A stretch of DNA of 64,000 bases. Source: CAXSEF01 sp964236535. Its GTDB lineage: Bacteria > Pseudomonadota > Alphaproteobacteria > Acetobacterales > Acetobacteraceae. This document shows positions 52,540 to 61,287 of this stretch, one piece after another. Made by a program: the position numbers and the translations under genes. Below the pieces are notes generated by a model. It did not search any database. It saw nothing but the letters and a program-made list of their open reading frames with translations, and was not told where the DNA came from. The first letter of the stretch is position 1. Every line of letters begins with the position of its first letter. The stretch lies in assembly GCA_964236535.1 (NCBI GenBank), contig CAXSEF010000005.1, positions 1-64,000 on the forward strand, in the 5' to 3' direction.

Positions 52540-52720
52540 GGCCGCCTTCACGCAGTACGCCCGGATCTGTTCTGCCGTGCTGAACACGTTGTTCATCGTG
52601 GCGGTGCACGCGTCCAGGTGTCTTGGACGCAGTCTGCCGGCGCCGAGTCGGGGGTTCCCGCCGCGCCAGCCGCGAGCCACAGGATCACCGCCGCAAGGGC
52701 CGCCTTGCGCCGTATTTCAT
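52540..52720 (-). pseudogene. Possible small secreted protein with frameshifts
   Basis: From ATG 52720 the minus strand reads MKYGARRPL, then another frame gives AAVILWLAAGAAG, a signal-peptide-like segment, and ADCVQDTW; one frame later DACTATMNNVFSTAEQIRAY and CVKAAQKVCEPAGPT. Cysteine placement suggests an exported protein. Two frame changes are needed, one repairable by a single G. The call rests on composition only. Confidence 0.25.
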
Positions 52721-52795
52721 CCTCCAGGGCCGATCACCAGCCGGCGCGCATAACGCACCGCAACGGACCCGCCGTCACTCGCCATCGCCACGTTG

Positions 52796-53848
52796 TCAGA
52801 CCCAGCCTTGCAGCTCCCGCTGCACCACATGCTCCAGCACGTCCAGGCCGCCTGGCGAGGCGTTCAGGCAGGGAATGTAGGCATATCGCTCGCCGCCATT
52901 GTGCTCGAAGATTTCCCGGTTCTCCACACCTAGTTCCTCGAGGGTCTCCAGGCAGTCCGCGACGAAGCCCGGCGCCAGGATTGCCATCCGCCTGACGCCG
53001 GATCGTGCCAGCGCTTCTATTGTCTTGTCGGTGTACGGCTGCAGCCACTCCTCCCGTCCGAACCGCGACTGGAAGGTCGTGCGCATCCGCTCCTCGCCGA
53101 AGCCAAGGCGCTCGCGCAGCAGCCGCCCAGTCTTGACCGCGAAACAATGGTAGGGGTCGCCCTCCATCAGATAGCGCTTCGGCACTCCGTGGAACGACAC
53201 CAGGACCACCTCCGGCTCGAAGTCGAGGGCCGCCAAGCCGGCGCGCACCGACGCCGCCAGTGCGTCGATGTATACCGGGTCTTCGTGCCACTGCGGCACC
53301 ACCCGGATCGCCGGTTGCCAGCGCATCGTCATCAGATGCGCGAATGCCTTGTCGCATACGCTTGCCGTGCTGCTGGCCGCATATTGCGGGTAGAGCGGCA
53401 CCAGCAGGATGCGCTTGCAGCCTCGCGCCTGCAGCGCGTCCAGCTTCGACGCAGTCGAGGGATTGCCGTAGCGCATGGCGTAGTCGACCACCACCCGGTC
53501 CGACACCTGGGCCAGCCGCGCCCGCAAGCCGTCCGCCTGATCCTGCGTAATCACCGCGAGCGGCGAGGCATTGCGCTCGCGATCCCAGATCGAGGCGTAC
53601 TTCGCACCGCTCCGCGACGGCCGCACCGTCAGAATGACCAGGTTCAGCAGCGGCCACCATAGTGCCCGCGGCACGTCGACCACCCGCCGATCGGACAGGA
53701 ACTCCTTGAGGTAGCGCCGCATCGGCCAGTAGGTGGGAGAGTCCGGGGTGCCGAGATTGATCAGCAGCACGCCCACCTGGGCCAAGCTCACCGCAGGATG
53801 CCCGGCTGGCGCGGCCAGGGGGCGTTCAATCGGCATCAGATCCGCCAT
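52796..53848 (-). CDS. hemH: Ferrochelatase
   Basis: Inserts Fe2+ into protoporphyrin IX in the last step of heme synthesis. The 350-residue product has VGVLLINLGTPDSP at the N-terminus, YAMRYGNPS, LVPLYPQYAASSTAS, the catalytic-histidine segment VVLVSFHGVPKRY, and the C-terminal PGFVADCLETLEELG with the conserved glutamates. All are family hallmarks. No membrane helix is evident. Confidence 0.96.
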   Translation of the reverse strand: MADLMPIERPLAAPAGHPAVSLAQVGVLLINLGTPDSPTYWPMRRYLKEFLSDRRVVDVPRALWWPLLNLVILTVRPSRSGAKYASIWDRERNASPLAVITQDQADGLRARLAQVSDRVVVDYAMRYGNPSTASKLDALQARGCKRILLVPLYPQYAASSTASVCDKAFAHLMTMRWQPAIRVVPQWHEDPVYIDALAASVRAGLAALDFEPEVVLVSFHGVPKRYLMEGDPYHCFAVKTGRLLRERLGFGEERMRTTFQSRFGREEWLQPYTDKTIEALARSGVRRMAILAPGFVADCLETLEELGVENREIFEHNGGERYAYIPCLNASPGGLDVLEHVVQRELQGWV

Positions 53849-54146
53849 CGTTTCTTGGCCTGCTCACTGGGGTCGGGGCGGCTGACCGGAACCGCCGGCA
53901 TGCTGATGTGGCACGGCCGGGCCGCTCGCCCAGGTTCCCGCGCGACCAAGATCAGGGGTAAAGGCGCAATCGCGTCGTCCCTGTTCAAGCCGGCAGGCGG
54001 CGGGACACGCGCGCGGCAATATCGGCCCATCCTGTAGGCCGCGCCCACCGGGGTAGGGAACCGGCACGGCGACTGTGGCACGACGTTATAGCCGGCACGC
54101 GCCGCGAAGCCTGGCCCAGGCACGAGGCGCCGCGCCAGGCGGCACG

Positions 54147-54389
54147 CTACGGCTGGTCGCGGAAATAGGGTTCGACAACCCCCTGCAGCCTGATCGTCAT
54201 CGGCGAGCCGTCCCGCTTCACACTCGACCCGACCGTCAGCCGCACCCAACCCTCGCTCACGCAGTACTCGTCCACGTTCGTCTTCTCGACGCCATTGAAG
54301 CGGACACCGACGCTGCGGGCCAGGACGGCCTCGTCGTAGAATGGGCTTTTGGGATTGGAGGCCAGGTGGTCGGGTGGCATGTCGGTCAT
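54147..54389 (-). CDS. DUF3297 family protein
   Basis: An 80-residue protein with the pattern HLASNPKSPFYDEAVLARSV, VGVRFNGVEKTNVDEYCVSE and GWVRL, characteristic of DUF3297, a small widespread proteobacterial family that a glutathione-peroxidase-like annotation sometimes follows without evidence. Function is unknown. It stands alone; the 298 bases between it and hemH hold nothing I can support. Confidence 0.85.
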   Translation of the reverse strand: MTDMPPDHLASNPKSPFYDEAVLARSVGVRFNGVEKTNVDEYCVSEGWVRLTVGSSVKRDGSPMTIRLQGVVEPYFRDQP

Positions 54390-54516
54390 CGCCTCGGCAC
54401 TCGCGCAGGAAGGAGCCGCCTATCGCCTCCGCGACCTGTGCGCGTCGTGATACCCATCCGCGCAGCGACTGCCTACCCCGCAGCACCGCCGCAAGCGCCG
54501 CCGGCTCGCCCGACCG

Positions 54517-55290
54517 TCAAAGCACGAGGGTGCTCTGCAGCGGCGGCTCGACATCGGCCAACGCACCGGCACGACGACTGCGTTCGTTGCGCGCGGTGAA
54601 CGCCATGTCCGCATTGCCGCCGGAACCTGCGAGGACCTGCTCCAGCGCCGCGTCGTCCAGCTCGCTCCAGCGCCGCCCACGCCAGGGGCCGAACGGGACC
54701 TTCACCAGCAGCGCCGGCTCGTCCGACCAGGCGAGCAACTGCGCCACGTCGGCCAGCGCCAGCATGTCGCGCAGGTGGAACGCGCTCACGTAGGCGTCGG
54801 GTCCCGCCCGGTGCGCCGGCAGGCCCGTCGCACGGTCCAGGCCTTCCGGCCGGCGCCAGTAGCGCAACCCCTGGTTCGAATGCGTCGGCGCCTCCGGCCA
54901 CAGGCGCAGCGCACACTTGTAGGTACAGATCCAGCGCACGGGACGGGCCAACACCGGTTTGCACCAGCGCTGCTCGAATGCCGCCCGGTGTGCTGCCAGC
55001 GCCAGTGGCGGCGGGCCAGGCGCTGCCTGCAGCACCTCCGGTGCGGTCAGCAGCCAGGACGCGGCATCCACCACGTCCTCGTCGACAATGTGGTGGATCG
55101 CCGAAGTCGCGGGCGAAATCGCGTGCTCCGGCCGCACCAGCCGCGCCTGCGGCGTGGCACGAAGCATCCAGCCTTCGGCTTGCGCGGCGACGTCCTGCCA
55201 TCCGATCTCCACCACACCGCCATCGGCGAAGCCCTGACCGGTCGTCTCCAGATCGATCACGCGAACGAAGCTATCAGGTGGCTGTGTCAT
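54517..55290 (-). CDS. DnaQ-like 3'-5' exonuclease with DUF3820-like tail
   Basis: A 257-residue DEDDh exonuclease. Exo I is DLETTG at residues 13-18 with D13 and E15; Exo II is LAAHRAAFEQRW around H101; Exo III is H160-R-A-G-P-D165. The C-terminal segment VPFGPWRGRRWSELDDAALEQVL resembles the DUF3820 tail of exodeoxyribonuclease X-type proteins (consensus PFGKYKGKxxxxIP). It probably degrades single-stranded DNA in repair rather than acting as the polymerase III proofreading subunit. Confidence 0.85.
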   Translation of the reverse strand: MTQPPDSFVRVIDLETTGQGFADGGVVEIGWQDVAAQAEGWMLRATPQARLVRPEHAISPATSAIHHIVDEDVVDAASWLLTAPEVLQAAPGPPPLALAAHRAAFEQRWCKPVLARPVRWICTYKCALRLWPEAPTHSNQGLRYWRRPEGLDRATGLPAHRAGPDAYVSAFHLRDMLALADVAQLLAWSDEPALLVKVPFGPWRGRRWSELDDAALEQVLAGSGGNADMAFTARNERSRRAGALADVEPPLQSTLVL

Positions 55291-55485
55291 GCCGCGGGTA
55301 CGTGACGCGACCCGCGAAGCCAGGCCTTATCAAGCTCTCTCGTGGTGAAGAAATCCTGCATCATCGTCAGCGCCTCTACGACCATCCGGGCGGGTCCAAA
55401 CCCGCCGTGATTCATCCGCGACCCGCGGCCACCCGTCGCGCAACGGTCCTTGCTCATCGGCACAGGCCCACGGCGTGCAACCTGC

Positions 55486-55794
55486 TCAGTCCTTCGCCTC
55501 TGCCAAATCCTTGACCTCGACCGGCCCGTCATCGCTGCTGAATACGAGGCTCCGCGTCCCTCCATCCTGCTGCGACACGCCGTTGATCCTGTGGCCCGCG
55601 CTGTCATAGACCCGGACGCTGCCTCCGGTCTCGATCACCAGCCGCCGCGGGCCCGGAAAAAACGCATAGCGCATGTTGCTCTGCGAACCGCTTGATGCAG
55701 GCACGCCGAGTCCGTCCGGCCACCATCCCTGCTCCGGCACGGCCTTCATCGGCTCCATTGGCTTCATGAGTTCCATTGGCTTCATCGGTTCCAT
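55486..55794 (-). CDS. Small protein with Met-Glu-Pro-Met-Lys repeats
   Basis: A 102-residue product whose N-terminus repeats MEPMKPMELMKPMEPMK, encoded by 12- to 18-base tandem repeats of ATGGAACC and ATGAAGCC. The rest has beta-rich segments (RYAFFPGPRRLVIETGGSVRV, HRINGVSQQDGG) that recur in small alphaproteobacterial proteins carrying SHOCT-like regions. Function unknown. The exact start is uncertain because of the many Met codons. Confidence 0.6.
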   Translation of the reverse strand: MEPMKPMELMKPMEPMKAVPEQGWWPDGLGVPASSGSQSNMRYAFFPGPRRLVIETGGSVRVYDSAGHRINGVSQQDGGTRSLVFSSDDGPVEVKDLAEAKD

Positions 55795-55893
55795 TGCGGA
55801 TCTCCGGCTACAGTCATCAATCCCAACGCAAACACCCTGACGCCACCGGTGTGCCCGCCGCTACGCAGGACGCCGTCGCACCCCGGCTGTTAC

Positions 55894-56820
55894 TCAGACG
55901 GCCGGATAGCCGATCGCGCACAGCCGTTCCGAGAGCTCCCACAGCCGCGAAGCCGCGCTATCATCTGCCGCACGCCGCGACACCCGCGCCGGCGCGGGGT
56001 TACCCTGCATTTCGTGAAACCCGTCCGGGCCGTAGTAGCCGCCAGGCTGCGCATCGGGCGAAGTCGCCGCATACAGGATCGGGAGTGCGCCGCGAGCGGC
56101 CGTTTGCGCGAACAACGGCCCCGCCACCTGGATCAGCGTCCGCTCCAGCGAGCGACCGCCCCGCCCGATGCCGGGCCCGGTCTCGAACAGCTCGGTCATT
56201 GCAACACCGGGATGGGCGGCCACGCTGGTGATGCCCCATCCTGCCGCCTGGCTGCGCCGCTGCAGTTCGCGCGCGAACATAAGCATTGCCAACTTGCTCT
56301 GCTGGTATGCAGTCCAGGGACGATAGCCCCGCTCGCTCTGCAAGTCGTCGAAGTCGATTCGTCCGCGGCGATGTGCCAGGCTTGCCAGGCTCACCACCCG
56401 CGCCCGTCCGAGCCGCAATGCCGGCATCAACCGTGCCGACAGCGCGAAATGCCCAAGATAGTTCACGCCGAACTGGGTCTCGAAGCCGGCCGCAGTGACG
56501 AGACGTTGTGGAATGGCCATGACGCCCGCATTGTTCACCAGCAGATCCAGTTTCGGCAGCCGCGCCATCAGGCGTGCCGCGAAGCGCGTGACATCGGCAG
56601 GATCGCCCAGGTCAAGTGGCTCGAAGTCGGCCAGCCAACCCGCCCGACGGAACTCCGCCGAAGCGTCCTCGCCGCGTTGCCGATCGCGTCCAGCCAACAC
56701 CACGGTGGCACCCGCTGTCGCCAGCGCCTTTGCCACTTCCAGTCCAAGCCCCCGGGTAGCCCCGGTCACCAGCGCTATACGCCCGCTCTGCGACGGGATG
56801 TCGGCCAGCGTCCAGGCCAT
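55894..56820 (-). CDS. SDR-family oxidoreductase (retinol dehydrogenase-like)
   Basis: A classical short-chain dehydrogenase of 308 residues. The cofactor loop TGATRGLG, LLVNNAGVM, SLASLAH and the catalytic YQQSK are present. RDRQRGE after the second strand suggests NADP preference. The C-terminal layout is like the RDH/WW-domain-oxidoreductase group. The ATG at 56820 was preferred over one at 56829. The substrate is unknown. Confidence 0.9.
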   Translation of the reverse strand: MAWTLADIPSQSGRIALVTGATRGLGLEVAKALATAGATVVLAGRDRQRGEDASAEFRRAGWLADFEPLDLGDPADVTRFAARLMARLPKLDLLVNNAGVMAIPQRLVTAAGFETQFGVNYLGHFALSARLMPALRLGRARVVSLASLAHRRGRIDFDDLQSERGYRPWTAYQQSKLAMLMFARELQRRSQAAGWGITSVAAHPGVAMTELFETGPGIGRGGRSLERTLIQVAGPLFAQTAARGALPILYAATSPDAQPGGYYGPDGFHEMQGNPAPARVSRRAADDSAASRLWELSERLCAIGYPAV

Positions 56821-56907
56821 CCTGCACATCCCCGACCGGCCACCGGTACGGCCCGAGCCACAGGGCCGACGCGAACCTAGCCCGCCATCGGGCCCAACCC
56901 GGACCCG

Positions 56908-57081
56908 CTACTCGGACGGTTCGTCCTGCGCCGGCACAACCTCATCGGCTGCGGGCTCGCGCGCATTTGCCGCAGAAGCCGCCGCATTGGCTTCGCGCTC
57001 ACGCAGCTTGTTTTCTTTCTTCGTCTGCTTGGCCCGGGCCCGCTCAGCCTTCTGCAATCCGTAATTTACCTTGAACGCCAT
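56908..57081 (-). CDS. Small basic protein (MAFKVNYG type)
   Basis: A 57-residue gene: ATG at 57081 preceded by AAGGAG, stop TAG at 56908. The product begins MAFKVNYGLQKAERARAKQT, continues as a charged Lys/Arg/Glu helix and ends in an acidic tail. This small protein is recurrent in alphaproteobacteria as far as I recall; function unknown. The helix could bind nucleic acid. Confidence 0.7.
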   Translation of the reverse strand: MAFKVNYGLQKAERARAKQTKKENKLREREANAAASAANAREPAADEVVPAQDEPSE

Positions 57082-57136
57082 TCATCACTCCTTCTTCGCA
57101 GCCGAACCTGGTGCGGAATACCGCATCGAGCCCGTG

Positions 57137-57337
57137 CTAGCGCCCGATCAGTTCACTCTCCAGAACAATCCGTTCGTGTCCGTCCCGGTTGTTCTTCAAC
57201 CTGTATTCCCGATCCGGCGAGTCGTTCGGCATCAGCCGGACCACCGTATAGAGGCTGATGAGAACCGTCTTGTCATACGGTCGACGTCTAAGCTCGACCT
57301 TGTCGCCGACGGCATACCTGTGCGCTGCCACATCCAT
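57137..57337 (-). CDS. Small SH3-like hypothetical protein
   Basis: A 66-residue product from ATG 57337 (a GTG at 57355 is possible). The sequence HRYAVGDKVELRRRPYDKTV, then YTVVRLMPND and YRLKNNRDGHERIVLESEL, reads as a compact beta barrel and recurs in alphaproteobacterial genomes as an uncharacterised family. It lies between the small basic gene and cspA on the same strand. Confidence 0.7.
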   Translation of the reverse strand: MDVAAHRYAVGDKVELRRRPYDKTVLISLYTVVRLMPNDSPDREYRLKNNRDGHERIVLESELIGR

Positions 57338-57397
57338 CCCTTCACCCCCGGCCACCAGCCGACGTCCGGATCGTCCGGATCGCCGGCCAGCCCAGCG

Positions 57398-57604
57398 TCA
57401 GACCGCCTGCAGGTTGACGGCGGAGGTCTTGCCCTGCTGGCCACGCTCCAGGTCGAAGCTCAGCTTCTGACCCTCGTTAAGGCCGCCAAGCCCGGAACGT
57501 TCCACCGCGCTGATATGCACGAACACATCCTGCGTGCCGTCATCGGGCTGAATGAAGCCGTAACCCTTTTGGCCGTTGAACCACTTGACCGTACCGCTCG
57601 CCAT
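57398..57604 (-). CDS. cspA: Cold-shock protein
   Basis: A 68-residue cold-shock-domain protein that binds single-stranded RNA/DNA and melts secondary structure. RNP1 KGYGFI and RNP2 VFVHIS are both present, with MASGTVKWFNGQKGYGFI at the start. The start was set at ATG 57604; upstream the open frame is the untranslated leader. A 7-bp hairpin in the leader may mediate temperature control. The csp paralogue number cannot be told. Confidence 0.95.
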   Translation of the reverse strand: MASGTVKWFNGQKGYGFIQPDDGTQDVFVHISAVERSGLGGLNEGQKLSFDLERGQQGKTSAVNLQAV

Positions 57605-57629
57605 TATGACGTCTTCCCTTCGCTTCCCG

Positions 57630-57648
57630 GGTCCGCACTGCGCGGACC
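57630..57648 (-). promoter_or_regulatory. Leader hairpin upstream of cspA
   Basis: GGTCCGC (57630-57636) pairs with GCGGACC (57642-57648) around a 5-base loop, 26 bases before the cspA ATG. Cold-shock mRNAs commonly have structured long leaders that refold at low temperature; this is the only clear structure seen here. Confidence 0.35.
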
Positions 57649-57792
57649 AGGCTGCCCAGTGCCGCGGGAGCACCGGAAGAGACGCGTAACGCAACACACC
57701 ACGGTAACCTCGGCACAAAGACTTTCGCTATATGGGACTCCTGCACGCTCGCCACAGGGGCTGCACGCCGCCCAGCCAATATTTCCGTGCGC

Positions 57793-59922
57793 TCACTCGA
57801 AAAGCTGCACACCGCCCTGCTGCACTCCGGCCAGGAACACCGCGCCACCATTGCCCAGCGGCACCAGCAGCCCGCCGTCCTCAGCAGTCATGCCGGACAG
57901 CGCCGCAGCTCGCTGCGTTGTCGAGACCACCAGCGCGTCGAGCCCGACGCGGAACCCCGAGATCAGGTCCGCCCCGACCGACTGGCCCTGGTCGAACACG
58001 TAGCGGTCCGTCGAGCCGCCGCCCTGCACGATGGCGTTGCCCGAGCCGAACTGCACCGTGTCGCTCACCGAGGAGGCCGCCGACAGCATCACCAGTGTCG
58101 AACCCGAGCCGGTCGCCACCAGGTCGCCGCCGGTGCCGCCGAAAACCGTGTCGCCGCCCGAACCCGCGTCCACCGTGGCCGCACCGGCCTGCAGCACCGT
58201 CAGCGTGCCGACCGCGCCGCCGACCACCAGCGTCGAGGAGCTCGCGATGCCGCCAAACACCGTGTCGGATCCGCTGCCCGCGAACACGACCATGGCGCCG
58301 CCACCGCCGACCATCAGCTGCCCTCCCGCGCCGCCCTCCAGCGTTGACTGCCCGGTGCCGCCATACATCGTGTCTGCACCTACGCCGCCCTCGACCAGTG
58401 CCTGCCCCGAACCCGCCACCACCACCGTGCTGGCGCCGACCGACGGGCTTCCCCAGACCGTGTCGCTGCCGGTGCCGGTGTAGATCACGTCCTCCCCGCC
58501 ACCCGCGACGATGAAGTCGGCGCCGCTCCCGGCCGCAATCATGGTGCCCGCACTGCCGCCATAGATCGTGCTGGCCTCCCCGCCCGCAAAGATCATCGCA
58601 GCACCGCTGCCCCCGGCCAGCGTGTCGCCCACTGAACCCGGCCCGCCGGAACCGCCCACCAGCGTCACGTTGCCCGCCCCGCCCAACAGCGCGTTGCCGC
58701 CCGCCGAGCCACCCGCCAGGTAGCTTGTCCCGCCGCCGCCCGAGGCGGTCAGCGCCCCGGTGCCGCCGATCGCCACCAGCGCGCCGGCCCCGCCCAGGAT
58801 CGTTGCCGCCCCGTCCGAACCAAGGAACGTCAACGCCCCTTGCCCCGCCTGCACAGAGTAGCTGACTCCCGCCGACGCCACGATGGTCTCCGGCCCGTCC
58901 CCTCCCGCCAGGCTGGTCACCGTCGGCACTCCGCCCGCCTCCACACCGCTCGCCTGGGTGACACCCGACGGTCCACTCGCCACCGCGGACTGCGCCGCCA
59001 CCGTCGCCTTAATCGCGGAACCCGTTCCCTCCGCGAGCGTCAGGCCGCTGACCGAATAGGCCAGCGCATTCGGCTGCCCGAAATACTCCACCTCCGCATC
59101 GACCGACACGTTGGTCAGCACATAGTTCGCCACGTCGGTCGAGAACGGCCGCCCCCCGTTCGTGCTGTTCAGCGCGCCGATCGCAGCCTCCAGCGTCTGC
59201 GGCGTGATCTCCATGGCGAACGCCTTGGCTCCCGAATACGCGGTCCCCTGGAAACCCGTCGATCCCGCCACGTCGACGTCGTAGCGCGACGTCACGCCCG
59301 CCGTCTGCGCCACGATCGCGGCACCTGTTCCACCCACCCCGGTGTCGGCGCCAAAGAACGGCGAAGCGCTGCCGCGGCTGTCGAACAGGATCAGACCGTA
59401 GGCGATCTCGCGTCCGGTCGTGACGTCGGTCAGCCCAAGATAGAGCACGATCTGGCTTGACGAGGTCTGCGCGCCAGGCCCACCCGGGAACTCCGCGTAA
59501 GGCACGCTGAGGTCGAGCGAGGCGGTGAACCCCTGGGTCGCCGGATCGGCGAACAGCGCCACCGGCGCTGCCGCCTGCCACTGTGTCAGCAGCGCCAGCG
59601 GCCCGTCCGGCACCGCACCCCCGGCCGCAAGATCACTCGTGTCGATCATCGCGCCGACCTGCGAGCCGTCCGCCGACGCCTCGATCACGGTCCCGCTCGC
59701 ACTGCCCGCCTCGACGCCGAACGTCTGGGCGCCGGCCCCGTCGGTGATCCCCAGTTCAGCTGACGGGTCGTAACCCAGGGCCTGCAGCGGGTAGGCCGTC
59801 CCGGTGTGGCTGAACAGCGCCATGTTCAACCCTGCCTGCTCGGCCGGCTTCGCACTGCCGCTGGCGATCGACTCGATCTGCACCGCAGCGTCACCCTGGC
59901 GGAACAGCACGGTCCCGCTCAC
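57793..59922 (-). CDS. RTX-like glycine-rich repeat protein
   Basis: A 709-residue protein without a classical signal peptide. Residues 1-330 form a beta-rich domain with no recognised fold. From about 340 to 645 there are tens of Gly-rich repeats such as GGVGADTMYGGTGQ and GSGGDTVFGGTGGD, which resemble the RTX nonapeptide GGxGxDxUx, though many copies lack the Asp. The end, DLISGFRVGLDALVVSTTQR, is like the type I secretion tails of RTX proteins. Export by a type I system is likely, but no ATPase/adaptor genes are in the window. Confidence 0.75.
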   Translation of the reverse strand: MSGTVLFRQGDAAVQIESIASGSAKPAEQAGLNMALFSHTGTAYPLQALGYDPSAELGITDGAGAQTFGVEAGSASGTVIEASADGSQVGAMIDTSDLAAGGAVPDGPLALLTQWQAAAPVALFADPATQGFTASLDLSVPYAEFPGGPGAQTSSSQIVLYLGLTDVTTGREIAYGLILFDSRGSASPFFGADTGVGGTGAAIVAQTAGVTSRYDVDVAGSTGFQGTAYSGAKAFAMEITPQTLEAAIGALNSTNGGRPFSTDVANYVLTNVSVDAEVEYFGQPNALAYSVSGLTLAEGTGSAIKATVAAQSAVASGPSGVTQASGVEAGGVPTVTSLAGGDGPETIVASAGVSYSVQAGQGALTFLGSDGAATILGGAGALVAIGGTGALTASGGGGTSYLAGGSAGGNALLGGAGNVTLVGGSGGPGSVGDTLAGGSGAAMIFAGGEASTIYGGSAGTMIAAGSGADFIVAGGGEDVIYTGTGSDTVWGSPSVGASTVVVAGSGQALVEGGVGADTMYGGTGQSTLEGGAGGQLMVGGGGAMVVFAGSGSDTVFGGIASSSTLVVGGAVGTLTVLQAGAATVDAGSGGDTVFGGTGGDLVATGSGSTLVMLSAASSVSDTVQFGSGNAIVQGGGSTDRYVFDQGQSVGADLISGFRVGLDALVVSTTQRAAALSGMTAEDGGLLVPLGNGGAVFLAGVQQGGVQLFE

Positions 59923-60126
59923 GGCACACTGCCTTGTTCCAATAATCGTGCCATGTTCGTTCTCTGTCTCACAATAAGAGACATCTGAGACGAAGCGGGT
60001 TACTCGAAGCTTAGGATCCGCTGTCGAGCCATAAGGATTTCCCCGCTCGGCAAAAACAGCACACCCGGCAGGTCCCGCCGGGCACGAATCGTTTTGGTGC
60101 CACCACCCGCATTCCTCAACTCGTCA

Positions 60127-60180
60127 GCAAGCAAGGCTGGGCTTTGCCCAGACCCGCAAAGGGCCGACGGCCCTTTGATC
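60127..60180 (+). repeat. Two-hairpin dispersed repeat, copy 4
   Basis: AAGCAAGG, then CTGGGC (60137-60142) with GCCCAG (60146-60151) around TTT, linker ACCCGC, then AAAGGGCC (60158-60165) with GGCCCTTT (60169-60176) around GAC, and GATC. It is the cleanest copy. It lies in the 479-base gap 59923-60401, which otherwise contains only a weak hairpin (CCCGGC/GCCGGG at 60064-60082) with a minus-strand T run nearby at 60052-60058. Confidence 0.7.
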
Positions 60181-60401
60181 CCATTTGTTTTAGCGAGTGC
60201 ATTGGTGAAACTCAGGCTTTAACAAGCTCCAGTGGCAGGAACGTCGTGCATTCATATCGCCGGCAGCGGGCGGCTGGATGCTCCGTTGGCCGTCGGCAAG
60301 CTGAGGTGTTGGGGCTCAGCCCTTCAGTGGGTCCCCGTCCTGGCGGAGGGGGCGGAGCCCTGGCTCTCCTGCGCTGAAGTCGATCCTCCGACCTGCGCCT
60401 C

Positions 60402-61223
60402 CTACCCTCCTGGCTTGCGGAACTTCAGCACGAAGTTGTCGGCCTCCCCGACCGCCACGTATTTTGCCCGGTCCACGTCGCCCAGGGCGAGCACCGGTGG
60501 CAGCGTCCACACTCCCTTCGGCCAATCCGCGGTGTCCCTCGGGTTGGCGTCGACCTCGGACGACCCCACGAACTCGAACCCTGCCTTTTCCACCAGAGCC
60601 ACCGCATAGTCCTGCCGCACGTAGCCGCTCGCGGCGTGCGGGTCTTGGGGGGTGGCGGTGCTGCCCCGGTGGTCTTCGATGCCCAGGATGCCGCCGGGCT
60701 TCAGCGCGGACCGGATTGCCGCCAGCATCTCCGGCGCATCACCCTGGCCCAGCCAGTTGTGCAGATTGCGGAACGTCAGCACGATGTCGACGCTGCCGGA
60801 CGGCGCCGGCACGTCGTGGCCCGCTCCCAGTTCGGTCGCCATCACCTTGCCATAGATCGCCGGGTCGGATGCGAGCTTTGCCCGCAGCGCCGGCGCTCCC
60901 TTGGCAAACATGGCATCCTCCGGCCCGCCATCCGCCGGCGCCAGCGCCACCCGGTAGGAGCCGGCCTCGCGCAACAGCGGCGCCAGGATCTCGGTCCAGT
61001 AGCCGCCGCCCGGCCAGATCTCGACCACGCTCGAGTCGGGTTTCACGCCCAGGAAGGCCAGCTCCTCCAACGGGTGGCGATATCCGTCACGCGCGACGAA
61101 CTTCGCGCTGCGCCCCGGCGTCTCGATCGCCTGCTGCAGCGCGCCGTGGTCCGGGCCTGCAGCAGCAGGTCCGGCTGCGGCAATCACCGAAGCACACAGC
61201 AAAGCCACGACGCGACGACGCAT
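60402..61223 (-). CDS. Exported SAM methyltransferase-like protein
   Basis: A 273-residue protein with a signal peptide (about 1-23, ending AAAG) followed by a class I methyltransferase fold: VVEIWPGGGYWTEIL as motif I, DIVLTFRNLHNWLG as the post-motif acidic segment, LKPGGILGIEDHR as motif IV-like. Predicted periplasmic placement is odd because S-adenosylmethionine is cytoplasmic. Such exported methyltransferase-like proteins recur in proteobacteria; their reaction is unknown to me. The start ATG 61223 avoids a 5' extension to 61256. Confidence 0.8.
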   Translation of the reverse strand: MRRRVVALLCASVIAAAGPAAAGPDHGALQQAIETPGRSAKFVARDGYRHPLEELAFLGVKPDSSVVEIWPGGGYWTEILAPLLREAGSYRVALAPADGGPEDAMFAKGAPALRAKLASDPAIYGKVMATELGAGHDVPAPSGSVDIVLTFRNLHNWLGQGDAPEMLAAIRSALKPGGILGIEDHRGSTATPQDPHAASGYVRQDYAVALVEKAGFEFVGSSEVDANPRDTADWPKGVWTLPPVLALGDVDRAKYVAVGEADNFVLKFRKPGG

Positions 61224-61287
61224 GGGCACGCTCCCTTTAATGGCACCAGTCCGCATTGTGCGGCCGGTCAGCCCGCAGGCGCGCAGC

